The notes: generated by a model not told the origin, from the sequence alone. A stretch of 64,000 nucleotides of DNA from Hordeum vulgare subsp. vulgare (GCF_904849725.1 NC_058519.1:577316169-577380168), one strand, 5' to 3'. Positions 22,922 to 34,036 are shown, counted from the first letter of the stretch. Numbers and translations are program-made.

Positions 22922-23105
22922 CTTTTTAAATATATTTTTGCGCCACGTGACAAGGATGACGCGGGACCGTGATCTATATGACCTCATTTTCTTATTTTTG
23001 ACGATTACTGTGTGACTTTTCCCACCGCGCTTGACACCCAACGACTAGTAGTAGTAGTAGTAGTAGTAGGGGCAAGCATAAGGAACAAATAGATAGTTGC
23101 ATGTC

Positions 23106-23225
23106 GGATGCGATCATACCAGCACTAAAGCACCGGATCCCATCAAAACTCCGAAGTTAAGCGTGCTTGGGCGAGAGTAGTACTAGGATGGGTGACCTCC
23201 TGGGAAGTCCTCGTGTTGCATTCCC
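23106..23225 (+). rRNA. 5S rRNA: 5S ribosomal RNA gene, copy 74
   Basis: G41A. Confidence 0.97.
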
Positions 23226-23349
23226 CTTTTTAAATATATTTTTGCGCCACGTGACAAGGATGACGCGGGAGCGTGATCTATATGACCTCATTTTCTTATT
23301 TTTGACGATTACTGTGTGACTTTTCCCACCGCGCTTGACACCCAACGAC

Positions 23350-23385
<36 letters not shown>

Positions 23386-23421
23386 GGGCAAGCATAAGGA
23401 ACAAATAGGTAGTTGCATGTC

Positions 23422-23541
23422 GGATGCGATCATACCAGCACTAAAGCACCGGATCCCATCAGAACTCCGAAGTTAAGCGTGCTTGGGCGAGAGTAGTACT
23501 AGGATGGGTGACCTCCTGGGAAGTCCTCGTGTTGCATTCCC
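23422..23541 (+). rRNA. 5S rRNA: 5S ribosomal RNA gene, copy 75
   Basis: Matches consensus. Its spacer carries a 51-bp tandem duplication. Confidence 0.97.
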
Positions 23542-23608
23542 CTTTTTAAATATATTTTTGCGCCACGTGACAAGGATGACGCGGGAGCGTGATCTATATG
23601 ACCTCATT

Positions 23609-23710
23609 TTCTTATTTTTGACGATTACTGTGTGACTTTTCCCACCGCGCTTGACACCCTTCTTATTTTTGACGATTACTGTGTGACTTTTCCCACCGCG
23701 CTTGACACCC
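23609..23710 (+). repeat. 51-bp tandem spacer duplication
   Basis: 23609-23659 and 23660-23710 are identical, within the conserved spacer block before the TAG tract of copy 75. Confidence 0.95.
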
Positions 23711-23782
23711 AACGACTAGTAGTAGTAGTAGTAGTAGTAGTAGTAGGGGCAAGCATAAGGAACAAATAGATAGTTGCATGTC

Positions 23783-23902
23783 GGATGCGATCATACCAGC
23801 ACTAAAGCACCGGATCCCATCAGAACTTCGAAGTTAAGCGTGTTTGGGCGAGAGTAGTACTAGGATGGGTGACCTCCTGGGAAGTCCTCGTGTTGCATTC
23901 CC
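23783..23902 (+). rRNA. 5S rRNA: 5S ribosomal RNA gene, copy 76
   Basis: C46T, C61T (A box). Confidence 0.97.
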
Positions 23903-24089
23903 CTTTTTAAATATATTTTTGCGCCACATGACAAGGATGACGCGGGAGCGTGATCTATATGACCCCATTTTCTTATTTTTGACGATTACTGTGTGACTTT
24001 TCCCACCGCGCTTCACACCCAACGACTAGTAGTAGTAGTAGTAGTAGTAGTAGGGGCAAGCATAAGGAACAAATAGATAGTTGCATGTC

Positions 24090-24185
24090 GGATGCGATCA
24101 TACCAGCACTAAAGCACCGGATCCCATCAGAACTCCGAAGTTAACCGTGCTTGGGCGAGAGTAGTACTAGGATGGGTGACCTCCT
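24090..24185 (+). pseudogene. Truncated 5S rRNA gene, copy 77 (positions 1-96)
   Basis: G56C. The gene stops after position 96 and joins directly to the last bases before a TAG tract. The final 24 gene bases, the T-run terminator and most of the conserved spacer are lost. The internal promoter is almost complete, so transcription could start but would lack its normal stop and could run into copy 78. The product could not form the normal 5S terminal stem. Confidence 0.95.
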
Positions 24186-24191
24186 TCCGAC

Positions 24192-24235
<44 letters not shown>

Positions 24236-24281
24236 GTAGTAGTAGGGGCAAGCATAAGGAACAAATAGATAGTTGCATGTC

Positions 24282-24401
24282 GGATGCGATCATACCAGCA
24301 CTAAAGCACCGGATCCCATCAGAACTCCGAAGTTAAGCGTGCTTGGGCGAGAGTAGTACTAGGATGGGTGACCTCCTGGGAAGTCCTCGTGATGCATTCC
24401 C
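24282..24401 (+). rRNA. 5S rRNA: 5S ribosomal RNA gene, copy 78
   Basis: T111A. Starts only 192 bp after truncated copy 77. Confidence 0.97.
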
Positions 24402-24582
24402 CTTTTTAAATATATTTTTGCGCCACGTGACAAGGATGACGCGGGAGCGTGATCTATATGACCTCATTTTCTTATTTTTGACGATTACTGTGTGACTTTT
24501 CCCACCGCGCTTGACACCCAACGACTAGTAGTAGTAGTAGTAGTAGGGGCAAGCATAAGGAACAAATAGATAGTTGCATGTC

Positions 24583-24702
24583 GGATGCGATCATACCAGC
24601 ACTAAAGCACCGGATCCCATCAAAACTCCGAAGTTAAGCGTGCTTGGGCGAGAGTAGTACTAGGATGGGTGACCTCCTGGGAAGTCCTCGTGTTGCATTC
24701 CC
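24583..24702 (+). rRNA. 5S rRNA: 5S ribosomal RNA gene, copy 79
   Basis: G41A. First unit of the 1535-bp five-unit repeat. Confidence 0.97.
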
Positions 24703-24886
24703 CTTTTTAAATATATTTTTGCGCCACGTGACAAGGATGACGCGGGACCGTGATCTATATGACCTCATTTTCTTATTTTTGACGATTACTGTGTGACTTT
24801 TCCCACCGCGCTTGACACCCAACGACTAGTAGTAGTAGTAGTAGTAGTAGGGGCAAGCATAAGGAACAAATAGATAGTTGCATGTC

Positions 24887-25006
24887 GGATGCGATCATAC
24901 CAGCACTAAAGCACCGGATCCCATCAAAACTCCGAAGTTAAGCGTGCTTGGGCGAGAGTAGTACTAGGATGGGTGACCTCCTGGGAAGTCCTCGTGTTGC
25001 ATTCCC
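24887..25006 (+). rRNA. 5S rRNA: 5S ribosomal RNA gene, copy 80
   Basis: G41A. Confidence 0.97.
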
Positions 25007-25130
25007 CTTTTTAAATATATTTTTGCGCCACGTGACAAGGATGACGCGGGAGCGTGATCTATATGACCTCATTTTCTTATTTTTGACGATTACTGTGTGA
25101 CTTTTCCCACCGCGCTTGACACCCAACGAC

Positions 25131-25166
<36 letters not shown>

Positions 25167-25202
25167 GGGCAAGCATAAGGAACAAATAGGTAGTTGCATG
25201 TC

Positions 25203-25322
25203 GGATGCGATCATACCAGCACTAAAGCACCGGATCCCATCAGAACTCCGAAGTTAAGCGTGCTTGGGCGAGAGTAGTACTAGGATGGGTGACCTCCTGG
25301 GAAGTCCTCGTGTTGCATTCCC
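25203..25322 (+). rRNA. 5S rRNA: 5S ribosomal RNA gene, copy 81
   Basis: Matches consensus; leader has AATAGGTAGT. Confidence 0.97.
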
Positions 25323-25500
25323 CTTTTTAAATATATTTTTGCGCCACGTGACAAGGATGACGCGGGAGCGTGATCTATATGACCTCATTTTCTTATTTTT
25401 GACGATTACTGTGTGACTTTTCCCACCGCGCTTGACACCCAACGACTAGTAGTAGTAGTACTAGGGGCAAGCATAAGGAACAAATAGATAGTTGCATGTT

Positions 25501-25620
25501 GGTTGCGATCATACCAGCACTAAAGCATCGGATCCCATCAGAACTCTGAAGTTAAGCGTGCTTGGGCGAGAGTAGTACTATGATGGGTGACCTCCTGGGA
25601 AGTCCTCGTGTTGCATTCCC
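25501..25620 (+). rRNA. 5S rRNA: 5S ribosomal RNA gene, copy 82
   Basis: A3T, C28T, C47T, G81T (C box). The -1 base is T instead of C. Confidence 0.96.
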
Positions 25621-25744
25621 CTTTTTAAATATATTTTTGCGCCACGTGACAAGGATGACGCGGGATCGTGATCTATATGACCTCATTTTCTTATTTTTGA
25701 CGATTACTGTGTTACTTTTCCCACCGCGCTTGACACCCAACGAC

Positions 25745-25780
<36 letters not shown>

Positions 25781-25816
25781 GGGCAAGCATAAGGAACAAA
25801 TAGGTAGTTGCATGTC

Positions 25817-25936
25817 GGATGCGATCATACCAGCACTAAAGCACCGGTTCCCATCAGAACTCCGAATTTAAGCGTGCTTGGGCGAGAGTAGTACTAGGAT
25901 GGGTGACCTCGTGGGAAGTCCTCGTGTTGCATTCCC
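25817..25936 (+). rRNA. 5S rRNA: 5S ribosomal RNA gene, copy 83
   Basis: A32T, G51T (A box), C95G (C box). Confidence 0.97.
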
Positions 25937-26117
25937 CTTTTTAAATATATTTTTGCGCCACGTGACAAGGATGACGCGGGAGCGTGATCTATATGACCTC
26001 ATTTTCTTATTTTTGACGATTACTGTGTGACTTTTCCCACCGCGCTTGACACCCAACGACTAGTAGTAGTAGTAGTAGTAGGGGCAAGCATAAGGAACAA
26101 ATAGATAGTTGCATGTC

Positions 26118-26237
26118 GGATGCGATCATACCAGCACTAAAGCACGGGATCCCATCAAAACTCCGAAGTTAAGCGTGCTTGGGCGAGAGTAGTACTAGGA
26201 TGGGTGACCTCCTGGGAAGTCCTCGTGTTGCATTCCC
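26118..26237 (+). rRNA. 5S rRNA: 5S ribosomal RNA gene, copy 84
   Basis: C29G, G41A. Repeat partner of copy 79. Confidence 0.97.
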
Positions 26238-26421
26238 CTTTTTAAATATATTTTTGCGCCACGTGACAAGGATGACGCGGGACCGTGATCTATATGACCT
26301 CATTTTCTTATTTTTGACGATTACTGTGTGACTTTTCCCACTGCGCTTGACACCCAACGACTAGTAGTAGTAGTAGTAGTAGTAGGGGCAAGCATAAGGA
26401 ACAAATAGATAGTTGCATGTC

Positions 26422-26541
26422 GGATGCGATCATACCAGCACTAAAGCACCGGATCCCATCAAAACTCCGAAGTTAAGCGTGCTTGGGCGAGAGTAGTACT
26501 AGGATGGGTGACCTCCTGGGAAGTCCTCGTGTTGCATTCCC
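26422..26541 (+). rRNA. 5S rRNA: 5S ribosomal RNA gene, copy 85
   Basis: G41A. Confidence 0.97.
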
Positions 26542-26665
26542 CTTTTTAAATATATTTTTGCGCCACGTGACAAGGATGACGCGGGAGCGTGATCTATATG
26601 ACCTCATTTTCTTATTTTTGACGATTACTGTGTGACTTTTCCCACCGCGCTTGACACCCAACGAC

Positions 26666-26701
<36 letters not shown>

Positions 26702-26737
26702 GGGCAAGCATAAGGAACAAATAGGTAGTTGCATGTC

Positions 26738-26857
26738 GGATGCGATCATTCCAGCACTAAAGCACCGGATCCCATCAGAACTCCGAAGTTAAGCGTGCTT
26801 GGGCGAGAGTAGTACTAGGATGGGTGACCTCCTGGGAAGTCCTCGTGTTGCATTCCC
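26738..26857 (+). rRNA. 5S rRNA: 5S ribosomal RNA gene, copy 86
   Basis: A13T; leader AATAGGTAGT as copy 81. Confidence 0.97.
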
Positions 26858-27035
26858 CTTTTTAAATATATTTTTGCGCCACGTGACAAGGATGACGCGG
26901 GAGCGTGATCTATATGACCTCATTTTCTTATTTTTGACGATTACTGTGTGACTTTTCCCACCGCGCTTGACACCCAACGACTAGTAGTAGTAGTAGTAGG
27001 GGCAAGCATAAGGAACAAATAGATAGTTGCATGTT

Positions 27036-27155
27036 GGTTGCGATCATACCAGCACTAAAGCATCGGATCCCATCAGAACTCCGAAGTTAAGCGTGCTTGG
27101 GCGAGAGTAGTACTATGATGGGTGACCTCCTGGGAAGTCCTCGTGTTGCATTCCC
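27036..27155 (+). rRNA. 5S rRNA: 5S ribosomal RNA gene, copy 87
   Basis: A3T, C28T, G81T (C box); -1 base T as copy 82. Confidence 0.96.
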
Positions 27156-27279
27156 CTTTTTAAATATATTTTTGCGCCACGTGACAAGGATGACGCGGGA
27201 CCGTGATCTATATGACCTCATTTTCTTATTTTTGACGATTACTGTGTTACTTTTCCCACCGCGCTTGACACCCAACGAC

Positions 27280-27315
<36 letters not shown>

Positions 27316-27351
27316 GGGCAAGCATAAGGAACAAATAGGTAGTTGCATGTC

Positions 27352-27471
27352 GGATGCGATCATACCAGCACTAAAGCACCGGTTCCCATCAGAACTCCGA
27401 ATTTAAGCGTGCTTGGGCGAGAGTAGTACTAGGATGGGTGACCTCGTGGGAAGTCCTCGTGTTGCATTCCC
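27352..27471 (+). rRNA. 5S rRNA: 5S ribosomal RNA gene, copy 88
   Basis: A32T, G51T (A box), C95G (C box), as copy 83. Confidence 0.97.
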
Positions 27472-27658
27472 CTTTTTAAATATATTTTTGCGCCACGTGA
27501 CAAGGATGACGCGGGAACGTGATCTATATGACCGCATTTTCTTATTTTTGACGATTACTGTGTGACTTTTCCCACCGCGCTTGACACCCAACGACTAGTA
27601 GTAGTAGTAGTAGTAGTAGTAGGGGCAAGCATAAGGAACAAATAGATAGTTGCATGTC

Positions 27659-27778
27659 GGATGCGATCATACCAGCACTAAACCACCGGATCTCATTAGA
27701 ACTCCGAAGTTAAGCGTGCTTGGGCGAGAGTAGTACTAGGATGGGTGACCTCCTGGGAAGTCCTCGTGTTGCATTCCC
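27659..27778 (+). rRNA. 5S rRNA: 5S ribosomal RNA gene, copy 89
   Basis: G25C, C35T, C39T. Confidence 0.97.
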
Positions 27779-27959
27779 CTTTTTAAATATATTTTTGCGC
27801 CACGTGACAAGGATGACGCGGGACCGTGATCTATATGACCTCATTTTCTTATTTTTGACGATTACTGTGTGACTTTTCCCACCGCGCTTGACACCCAACG
27901 ACTAGTAGTAGTAGTAGTAGTAGGGGCAAGCATAAGGAACAAATAGATAGTTGCATGTC

Positions 27960-28079
27960 GGATGCGATCATACCAGCACTAAAGCACCGGATCCCATCAA
28001 AACTCCGAAGTTAAGCGTGCTTGGGCGAGAGTAGTACTAGGATGGGTGACCTCCTGGGAAGTCCTCATGTTGCATTCCC
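27960..28079 (+). rRNA. 5S rRNA: 5S ribosomal RNA gene, copy 90
   Basis: G41A, G108A. Confidence 0.97.
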
Positions 28080-28260
28080 CTTTTTAAATATATTTTTGCG
28101 CCACGTGACAAGGATGACGCGGGAGCGTGATCTATATGACCTCATTTTCTTATTTTTGACGATTACTGTGTGACTTTTCCCACCGCGCTTGACACCCAAC
28201 GACTAGTAGTAGTAGTAGTAGTAGGGGCAAGCATAAGGAACAAATAGATAGTTGCATGTC

Positions 28261-28380
28261 GGATGCGATCATACCAGCACTAAAGCACCGGATCCCATCA
28301 GAACTCCGAAGTTAAGCGTGCTTGGGCGAGAGTAGTACTAGGATGGGTGACCTCCTGGGAAGTCCTCGTGTTGCATTCCC
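28261..28380 (+). rRNA. 5S rRNA: 5S ribosomal RNA gene, copy 91
   Basis: Matches consensus. Confidence 0.97.
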
Positions 28381-28561
28381 CTTTTTAAATATATTTTTGC
28401 GCCACGTGACAAGGATGACGCGGGACCGTGATCTATATGACCTCATTTTCTTATTTTTGACGATTACTGTGTGACTTTTCCCACCGCGCTTGACACCCAA
28501 CGACTAGTAGTAGTAGTAGTAGTAGGGGCAAGCATAAGGAACAAATAGATAGTTGCATGTC

Positions 28562-28681
28562 GGATGCGATCATACCAGCACTAAAGCACCGGATCCCATC
28601 AGAACTCCGAAGTTAAGCGTGCTTGGGCGAGAGTAGTACTAGGATGGGTGACCTCCTGGGAAGTCCTCGTGTTGCATTCCC
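28562..28681 (+). rRNA. 5S rRNA: 5S ribosomal RNA gene, copy 92
   Basis: Matches consensus; the spacer has TTTTTCGCAACG. Confidence 0.97.
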
Positions 28682-28858
28682 CTTTTTAAATATATTTTTC
28701 GCAACGTGACAAGGATGACGCGGGAGCGTGATCTATATGACCTCATTTTCTTATTTTTGACGATTACTGTGTGACTTTTCCCACCGCGCTTGACACCCAA
28801 CGACTAGTAGTAGTAGTAGTACGGGCAAACATAAGGAACAAATAGATAGTTGCATGTG

Positions 28859-28978
28859 GGATGCGATCATACCAGCACTAAAGCACCGGATCCCATCAGA
28901 ACTCCGAAGTTAAGCGTGCTTGGGCGAGAGTAGTACTAGGATGGGTGACCTCCTGGGAAGTCCTCGTGTTGCATTCCC
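28859..28978 (+). rRNA. 5S rRNA: 5S ribosomal RNA gene, copy 93
   Basis: Matches consensus; the -1 base is G instead of C. Confidence 0.97.
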
Positions 28979-29165
28979 CTTTTTAAATATATTTTTGCGC
29001 CCCGTGACAAGGATGACGCGGGACCGTGATCTATATGACCTCATTTTCTTATTTTTGACGATTACTGTGTGACTTTTCCCACCGCGCTTGACACCCAACA
29101 ACTAGTAGTAGTAGTAGTAGTAGTAGTAGGGGCAAGCATAAGGAACAAATAAATAGTTGCATGTC

Positions 29166-29285
29166 GGATGCGATCATACCAGCACTAAAGCACCGGATCC
29201 CATCAGAACTCCGAAGTTAAGCGTGCTTGGGCGAGAGTAGTACTAGGATGGGTGAGCTCGTGGGAAGTCCTCGTGTTGCATTCCC
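29166..29285 (+). rRNA. 5S rRNA: 5S ribosomal RNA gene, copy 94
   Basis: C91G, C95G (both C box). Confidence 0.97.
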
Positions 29286-29409
29286 CTTTTTAAATATATT
29301 TTTGCGCCACGTGACAAGGATGACGCGGGAGCGTGATCTATATGACCTCATTTTCTTATTTTTGACGATTACTGTGTGACTTTTCCCACCGCGCTTGACA
29401 CCCAACGAC

Positions 29410-29445
<36 letters not shown>

Positions 29446-29481
29446 GGGCAAGCATAAGGAACAAATAGATAGTTGCATGTC

Positions 29482-29601
29482 GGATGCGATCATACCAGCA
29501 CTAAAGCACCGGATCCCATTAGAACTCCGAAGTTAAGCGTGCTTGGGCGAGAGTAGTACTAGGATGGGTGACCTCCTGGGAAGTCCTCGTGTTGCATTCC
29601 C
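29482..29601 (+). rRNA. 5S rRNA: 5S ribosomal RNA gene, copy 95
   Basis: C39T. Confidence 0.97.
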
Positions 29602-29782
29602 CTTTTTAAATATATTTTTGCGCCACGTGACAAGGATGACGCGGGACCGTGATCTATATGACCTCATTTTCTTATTTTTGACGATTACTGTGTGACTTTT
29701 CCCACCGCGCTTGACACCCAACGACTAGTAGTAGTAGTAGTAGTAGGGGCAAGCATAAGAAACAAATAGATAGTTGCATGTC

Positions 29783-29902
29783 GGATGCGATCAAACCAGC
29801 ACTAAAGCACCGGATCCCATCAGAACTCCGAAGTTAAGCGTGCTTGGGCGAGAGTAGTACTAGGATGGGTGACCTCCTGGGAAGTCCTCGTGTTGCATTC
29901 CC
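29783..29902 (+). rRNA. 5S rRNA: 5S ribosomal RNA gene, copy 96
   Basis: T12A. Confidence 0.97.
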
Positions 29903-30083
29903 CTTTTTAAATATATTTTTGCGCCACGTGACAAGGATGACACGGGAGCGTGATCTATATGACCTCATTTTCTTATTTTTGACGATTACTGTGTGACTTT
30001 TTCCACCGCGCTTGACACCCAACGACTAGTAGTAGTAGTAGTAGTAGTGGCAAGCATAAGGAACAAATAGATAGTTGCATGTC

Positions 30084-30203
30084 GGATGCGATCATACCAG
30101 CACTAAAGCACCGGATCCCATCAGAACTCCGAAGTTAAGCGTGCTTGGGCGAGAGTAGTACTAGGATGGGTGACCTCCTGGGAAGTCCTCGTGTTGCATT
30201 CCC
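30084..30203 (+). rRNA. 5S rRNA: 5S ribosomal RNA gene, copy 97
   Basis: Matches consensus; spacer has TTTTTACGCC and CCACTGCGC. Confidence 0.97.
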
Positions 30204-30387
30204 CTTTTTAAATATATTTTTACGCCACGTGACAAGGATGACGCGGGAGCGTGATCTATATGACCTCATTTTCTTATTTTTGACGATTACTGTGTGACTT
30301 TTCCCACTGCGCTTGACACCCAACGACTAGTAGTAGTAGTAGTAGTAGTAGGGGCAAGCATAAGGAACAAATAGATAGTTGCATGTC

Positions 30388-30507
30388 GGATGCGATCATA
30401 CCAACACTAAAGCACCGGATCCCATGAGAACTCCGAAGTTAAGCGTGCTTGGGCGAGAGTAGTACTAGGATGGGTGACCTCCTGGGAAGTCCTCGTGTTG
30501 CATTCCC
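30388..30507 (+). rRNA. 5S rRNA: 5S ribosomal RNA gene, copy 98
   Basis: G17A, C39G. Confidence 0.97.
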
Positions 30508-30688
30508 CTTTTTAAATATATTTTTGCGCCCCGTGACAAGGATGACGCGGGACCGTGATCTATATGACCTCATTTTCTTATTTTTGACGATTACTGTGTG
30601 ACTTTTTCCACCGCGCTTGACACCCAACGACTAGTAGTAGTAGTAGTAGTAGGGGCAAGCATAAGGAACAAATAGATAGTTGCATGTC

Positions 30689-30808
30689 GGATGCGATCAT
30701 ACCAGCACTAAAGCACCGGATCCCATCAGAACTCCGAAGTTAAGCGTGCTTGGGCGAGAGTAGTACTAGGATGGGTGACCTCCTGGGAAGTCCTCGTGTT
30801 GCATTCCC
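30689..30808 (+). rRNA. 5S rRNA: 5S ribosomal RNA gene, copy 99
   Basis: Matches consensus; spacer as copy 97. Confidence 0.97.
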
Positions 30809-30992
30809 CTTTTTAAATATATTTTTACGCCACGTCACAAGGATGACGCGGGAGCGTGATCTATATGACCTCATTTTCTTATTTTTGACGATTACTGTGT
30901 GACTTTTCCCACTGCGCTTGACACCCAACGACTAGTAGTAGTAGTAGTAGTAGTAGGGGCAAGCATAAGGAACAAATAGATAGTTGCATGTC

Positions 30993-31112
30993 GGATGCGA
31001 TCATACCAACACTAAAGCACCGGATCCCATTAGAACTCCGAAGTTAAGCGTGCTTGGGCGAGAGTAGTACTAGGATGGGTGACCTCCTGGGAAGTCCTCG
31101 TGTTGCATTCCC
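30993..31112 (+). rRNA. 5S rRNA: 5S ribosomal RNA gene, copy 100
   Basis: G17A, C39T. Confidence 0.97.
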
Positions 31113-31302
31113 CTTTTTAAATATATTTTTGCGCCCCGTGACAAGGATGACGCGGGACCGTGATCTATATGACCTCATTTTCTTATTTTTGACGATTACT
31201 GTGTGACTTTTCCCACCGCGCTTGACACCCAACAACTAGTAGTAGTAGTAGTAGTAGTAGTAGTAGGGGCAAGCATAAGGAACAAATAAATAGTTGCATG
31301 TC

Positions 31303-31422
31303 GGATGCGATCATACCAGCACTAAAGCACCGGATCCCATCAGAACTCCGAAGTTAAGCGTGCTTGGGCGAGAGTAGTACTAGGATGGGTGAGCTCGTGG
31401 GAAGTCCTCGTGTTGCATTCCC
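31303..31422 (+). rRNA. 5S rRNA: 5S ribosomal RNA gene, copy 101
   Basis: C91G, C95G (C box). Confidence 0.97.
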
Positions 31423-31546
31423 CTTTTTAAATATATTTTTGCGCCACGTGACAAGGATGACGCGGGAGCGTGATCTATATGACCTCATTTTCTTATTTTT
31501 GACGATTACTGTGTGACTTTTCCCACCGCGCTTGACACCCAACGAC

Positions 31547-31582
<36 letters not shown>

Positions 31583-31618
31583 GGGCAAGCATAAGGAACA
31601 AATAGATAGTTGCATGTC

Positions 31619-31738
31619 GGATGCGATCATACCAGCACTAAAGCACCGGATCCCATCAGAACTCCGAAGTTAAGCGTGCTTGGGCGAGAGTAGTACTAGG
31701 ATGGGTGAGCTCGTGGGAAGTCCTCGTGTTGCATTCCC
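31619..31738 (+). rRNA. 5S rRNA: 5S ribosomal RNA gene, copy 102
   Basis: C91G, C95G (C box). Confidence 0.97.
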
Positions 31739-31919
31739 CTTTTTAAATATATTTTTGCGCCACGTGACAAGGATGACGCGGGAGCGTGATCTATATGACC
31801 TCATTTTCTTATTTTTGACGATTACTGTGTGACTTTTCCCACCGCGCTTGACACCCAACGACTAGTAGTAGTAGTAGTAGTAGGGGCAAGCATAAGGAAC
31901 AAATAGATAGTTGCATGTC

Positions 31920-32039
31920 GGATGCGATCATACCAGCACTAAAGCACCGGATCCCATCAGAACTCCGAAGTTAAGCGTGCTTGGGCGAGAGTAGTACTAG
32001 GATGGGTGACCTCCTGGGAAGTCCTCGTGTTGCATTCCC
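31920..32039 (+). rRNA. 5S rRNA: 5S ribosomal RNA gene, copy 103
   Basis: Matches consensus; T4 terminator followed by AGATAT. Confidence 0.97.
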
Positions 32040-32219
32040 CTTTTAGATATATTTTTGCGCCACGTGACAAGGATGACGCGGGACCGTGATCTATATGACC
32101 TCATTTTCTTATTTTTGACGATTACTGTGTGACTTTTCCCACCGCGCTTGACACCCAACGACTAGTAGTAGTAGTAGTAGTAGGGGCAAGCATAAGAAAC
32201 AAATAGATAGTTGCATGTC

Positions 32220-32339
32220 GGATGCGATCAAACCAGCACTAAAGCACCGGATCCCATCAGAACTCCGAAGTTAAGCGTGCTTGGGCGAGAGTAGTACTAG
32301 GATGGGTGACCTCCTGGGAAGTCCTCGTGTTGCATTCCC
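32220..32339 (+). rRNA. 5S rRNA: 5S ribosomal RNA gene, copy 104
   Basis: T12A, as copy 96. Confidence 0.97.
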
Positions 32340-32520
32340 CTTTTTAAATATATTTTTGCGCCACGTGACAAGGATGACACGGGAGCGTGATCTATATGAC
32401 CTCATTTTCTTATTTTTGACGATTACTGTGTGACTTTTTCCACCGCGCTTGACACCCAACGACTAGTAGTAGTAGTAGTAGTAGGGGCAAGCATAAGGAA
32501 CAAATAGATAGTTGCATGTC

Positions 32521-32640
32521 GGATGCGATCATACCAGCACTAAAGCACCGGATCCCATCAGAACTCCGAAGTTAAGCGTGCTTGGGCGAGAGTAGTACTA
32601 GGATGGGTGACCTCCTGGGAAGTCCTCGTGTTGCATTCCC
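32521..32640 (+). rRNA. 5S rRNA: 5S ribosomal RNA gene, copy 105
   Basis: Matches consensus; spacer as copy 97. Confidence 0.97.
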
Positions 32641-32824
32641 CTTTTTAAATATATTTTTACGCCACGTGACAAGGATGACGCGGGAGCGTGATCTATATGA
32701 CCTCATTTTCTTATTTTTGACGATTACTGTGTGACTTTTCCCACTGCGCTTGACACCCAACGACTAGTAGTAGTAGTAGTAGTAGTAGGGGCAAGCATAA
32801 GGAACAAATAGATAGTTGCATGTC

Positions 32825-32944
32825 GGATGCGATCATACCAACACTAAAGCACCGGATCCCATTAGAACTCCGAAGTTAAGCGTGCTTGGGCGAGAGTAGT
32901 ACTAGGATGGGTGACCTCCTGGGAAGTCCGCGTGTTGCATTCCG
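32825..32944 (+). rRNA. 5S rRNA: 5S ribosomal RNA gene, copy 106
   Basis: G17A, C39T, T106G, C120G. Confidence 0.96.
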
Positions 32945-33121
32945 CTTTTTAAATATATTTTTCGCCACGTGACAAGGATGACGCGGGAGCGTGATCTATA
33001 TGACCTCATTTTCTTATTTTTGACGATTACTGTGTGACTTTTCCCACCGCGCTTGACACCCAACGACTAGTAGTAGTAGTAGTAGCGGCAAACATAAGGA
33101 ACAAATAGATAGTTGCATGTC

Positions 33122-33241
33122 GGATGCGATCATACCAGCACTAAAGCACCGGATCCCATCAGAACTCCGAAGTTAAGCGTGCTTGGGCGAGAGTAGTACT
33201 AGGTTGGGTGACCTCCTGGGAAGTCCTCGTGTTGCATTCCC
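33122..33241 (+). rRNA. 5S rRNA: 5S ribosomal RNA gene, copy 107
   Basis: A83T (C box). Confidence 0.97.
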
Positions 33242-33425
33242 CTTTTTAAATATATTTTTGCGCCACGTGACAAGGATGACGCGGGAGCGTGATCTATATG
33301 ACCTCATTTTCTTATTTTTGACGATTACTGTGTGACTTTTCCCACCGCGCTTGACACCCAACGACTAGTAGTAGTAGTAGTAGTAGTAGGGGCAAGCATA
33401 AGGAACAAATAGATAGTTGCATGTC

Positions 33426-33545
33426 GGATGCGATCATACCAGCACTAAAGCACCGGATCCCATCAGAACTTCGAAGTTAAGCGTGCTTGGGCGAGAGTAG
33501 TACTAGGATGGGTGACCTCCTGGGAAGTCCTCGTGTTGCATTCCC
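33426..33545 (+). rRNA. 5S rRNA: 5S ribosomal RNA gene, copy 108
   Basis: C46T. Confidence 0.97.
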
Positions 33546-33729
33546 CTTTTTAAATATATTTTTGCGCCACGTGACAAGGATGACGCGGGAGCGTGATCTA
33601 TATGACCTCATTTTCTTATTTTTGACGATTACTGTGTGACTTTTCCCACCGCGCTTGACACCCAACGACTAGTAGTAGTAGTAGTAGTAGTAGGGGCAAG
33701 CATAAGGAACAAATAGATAGTTGCATGTC

Positions 33730-33849
33730 GGATGCGATCATACCAGCACTAAAGCACCGGATCCCATCAGAACTTCGAAGTTAAGCGTGCTTGGGCGAGA
33801 GTAGTACTAGGATGGGTGACCTCCTGGGAAGTCCTCGTGTTGCATTCCC
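33730..33849 (+). rRNA. 5S rRNA: 5S ribosomal RNA gene, copy 109
   Basis: C46T. Confidence 0.97.
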
Positions 33850-34036
33850 CTTTTTAAATATATTTTTGCGCCACGTGACAAGGATGACGCGGGAGCGTGA
33901 TCTATATGACCTCATTTTCTTATTTTTGACGATTACTGTGTGACTTTTCCCACCGCGCTTGACACCCAACGACTAGTAGTAGTAGTAGTAGTAGTAGTAG
34001 GGGCAAGCATAAGGAACAAATAGATAGTTGCATGTC

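Larger units (their letters stand above)
24583..27658 (+). repeat. Five-unit higher-order repeat, two copies (1535 bp period)
   Basis: Copies 79-83 and 84-88 start exactly 1535 bp apart in every case and share rare variants (AATAGGTAGT leader, A3T/C28T/G81T, A32T/G51T/C95G). Confidence 0.93.
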
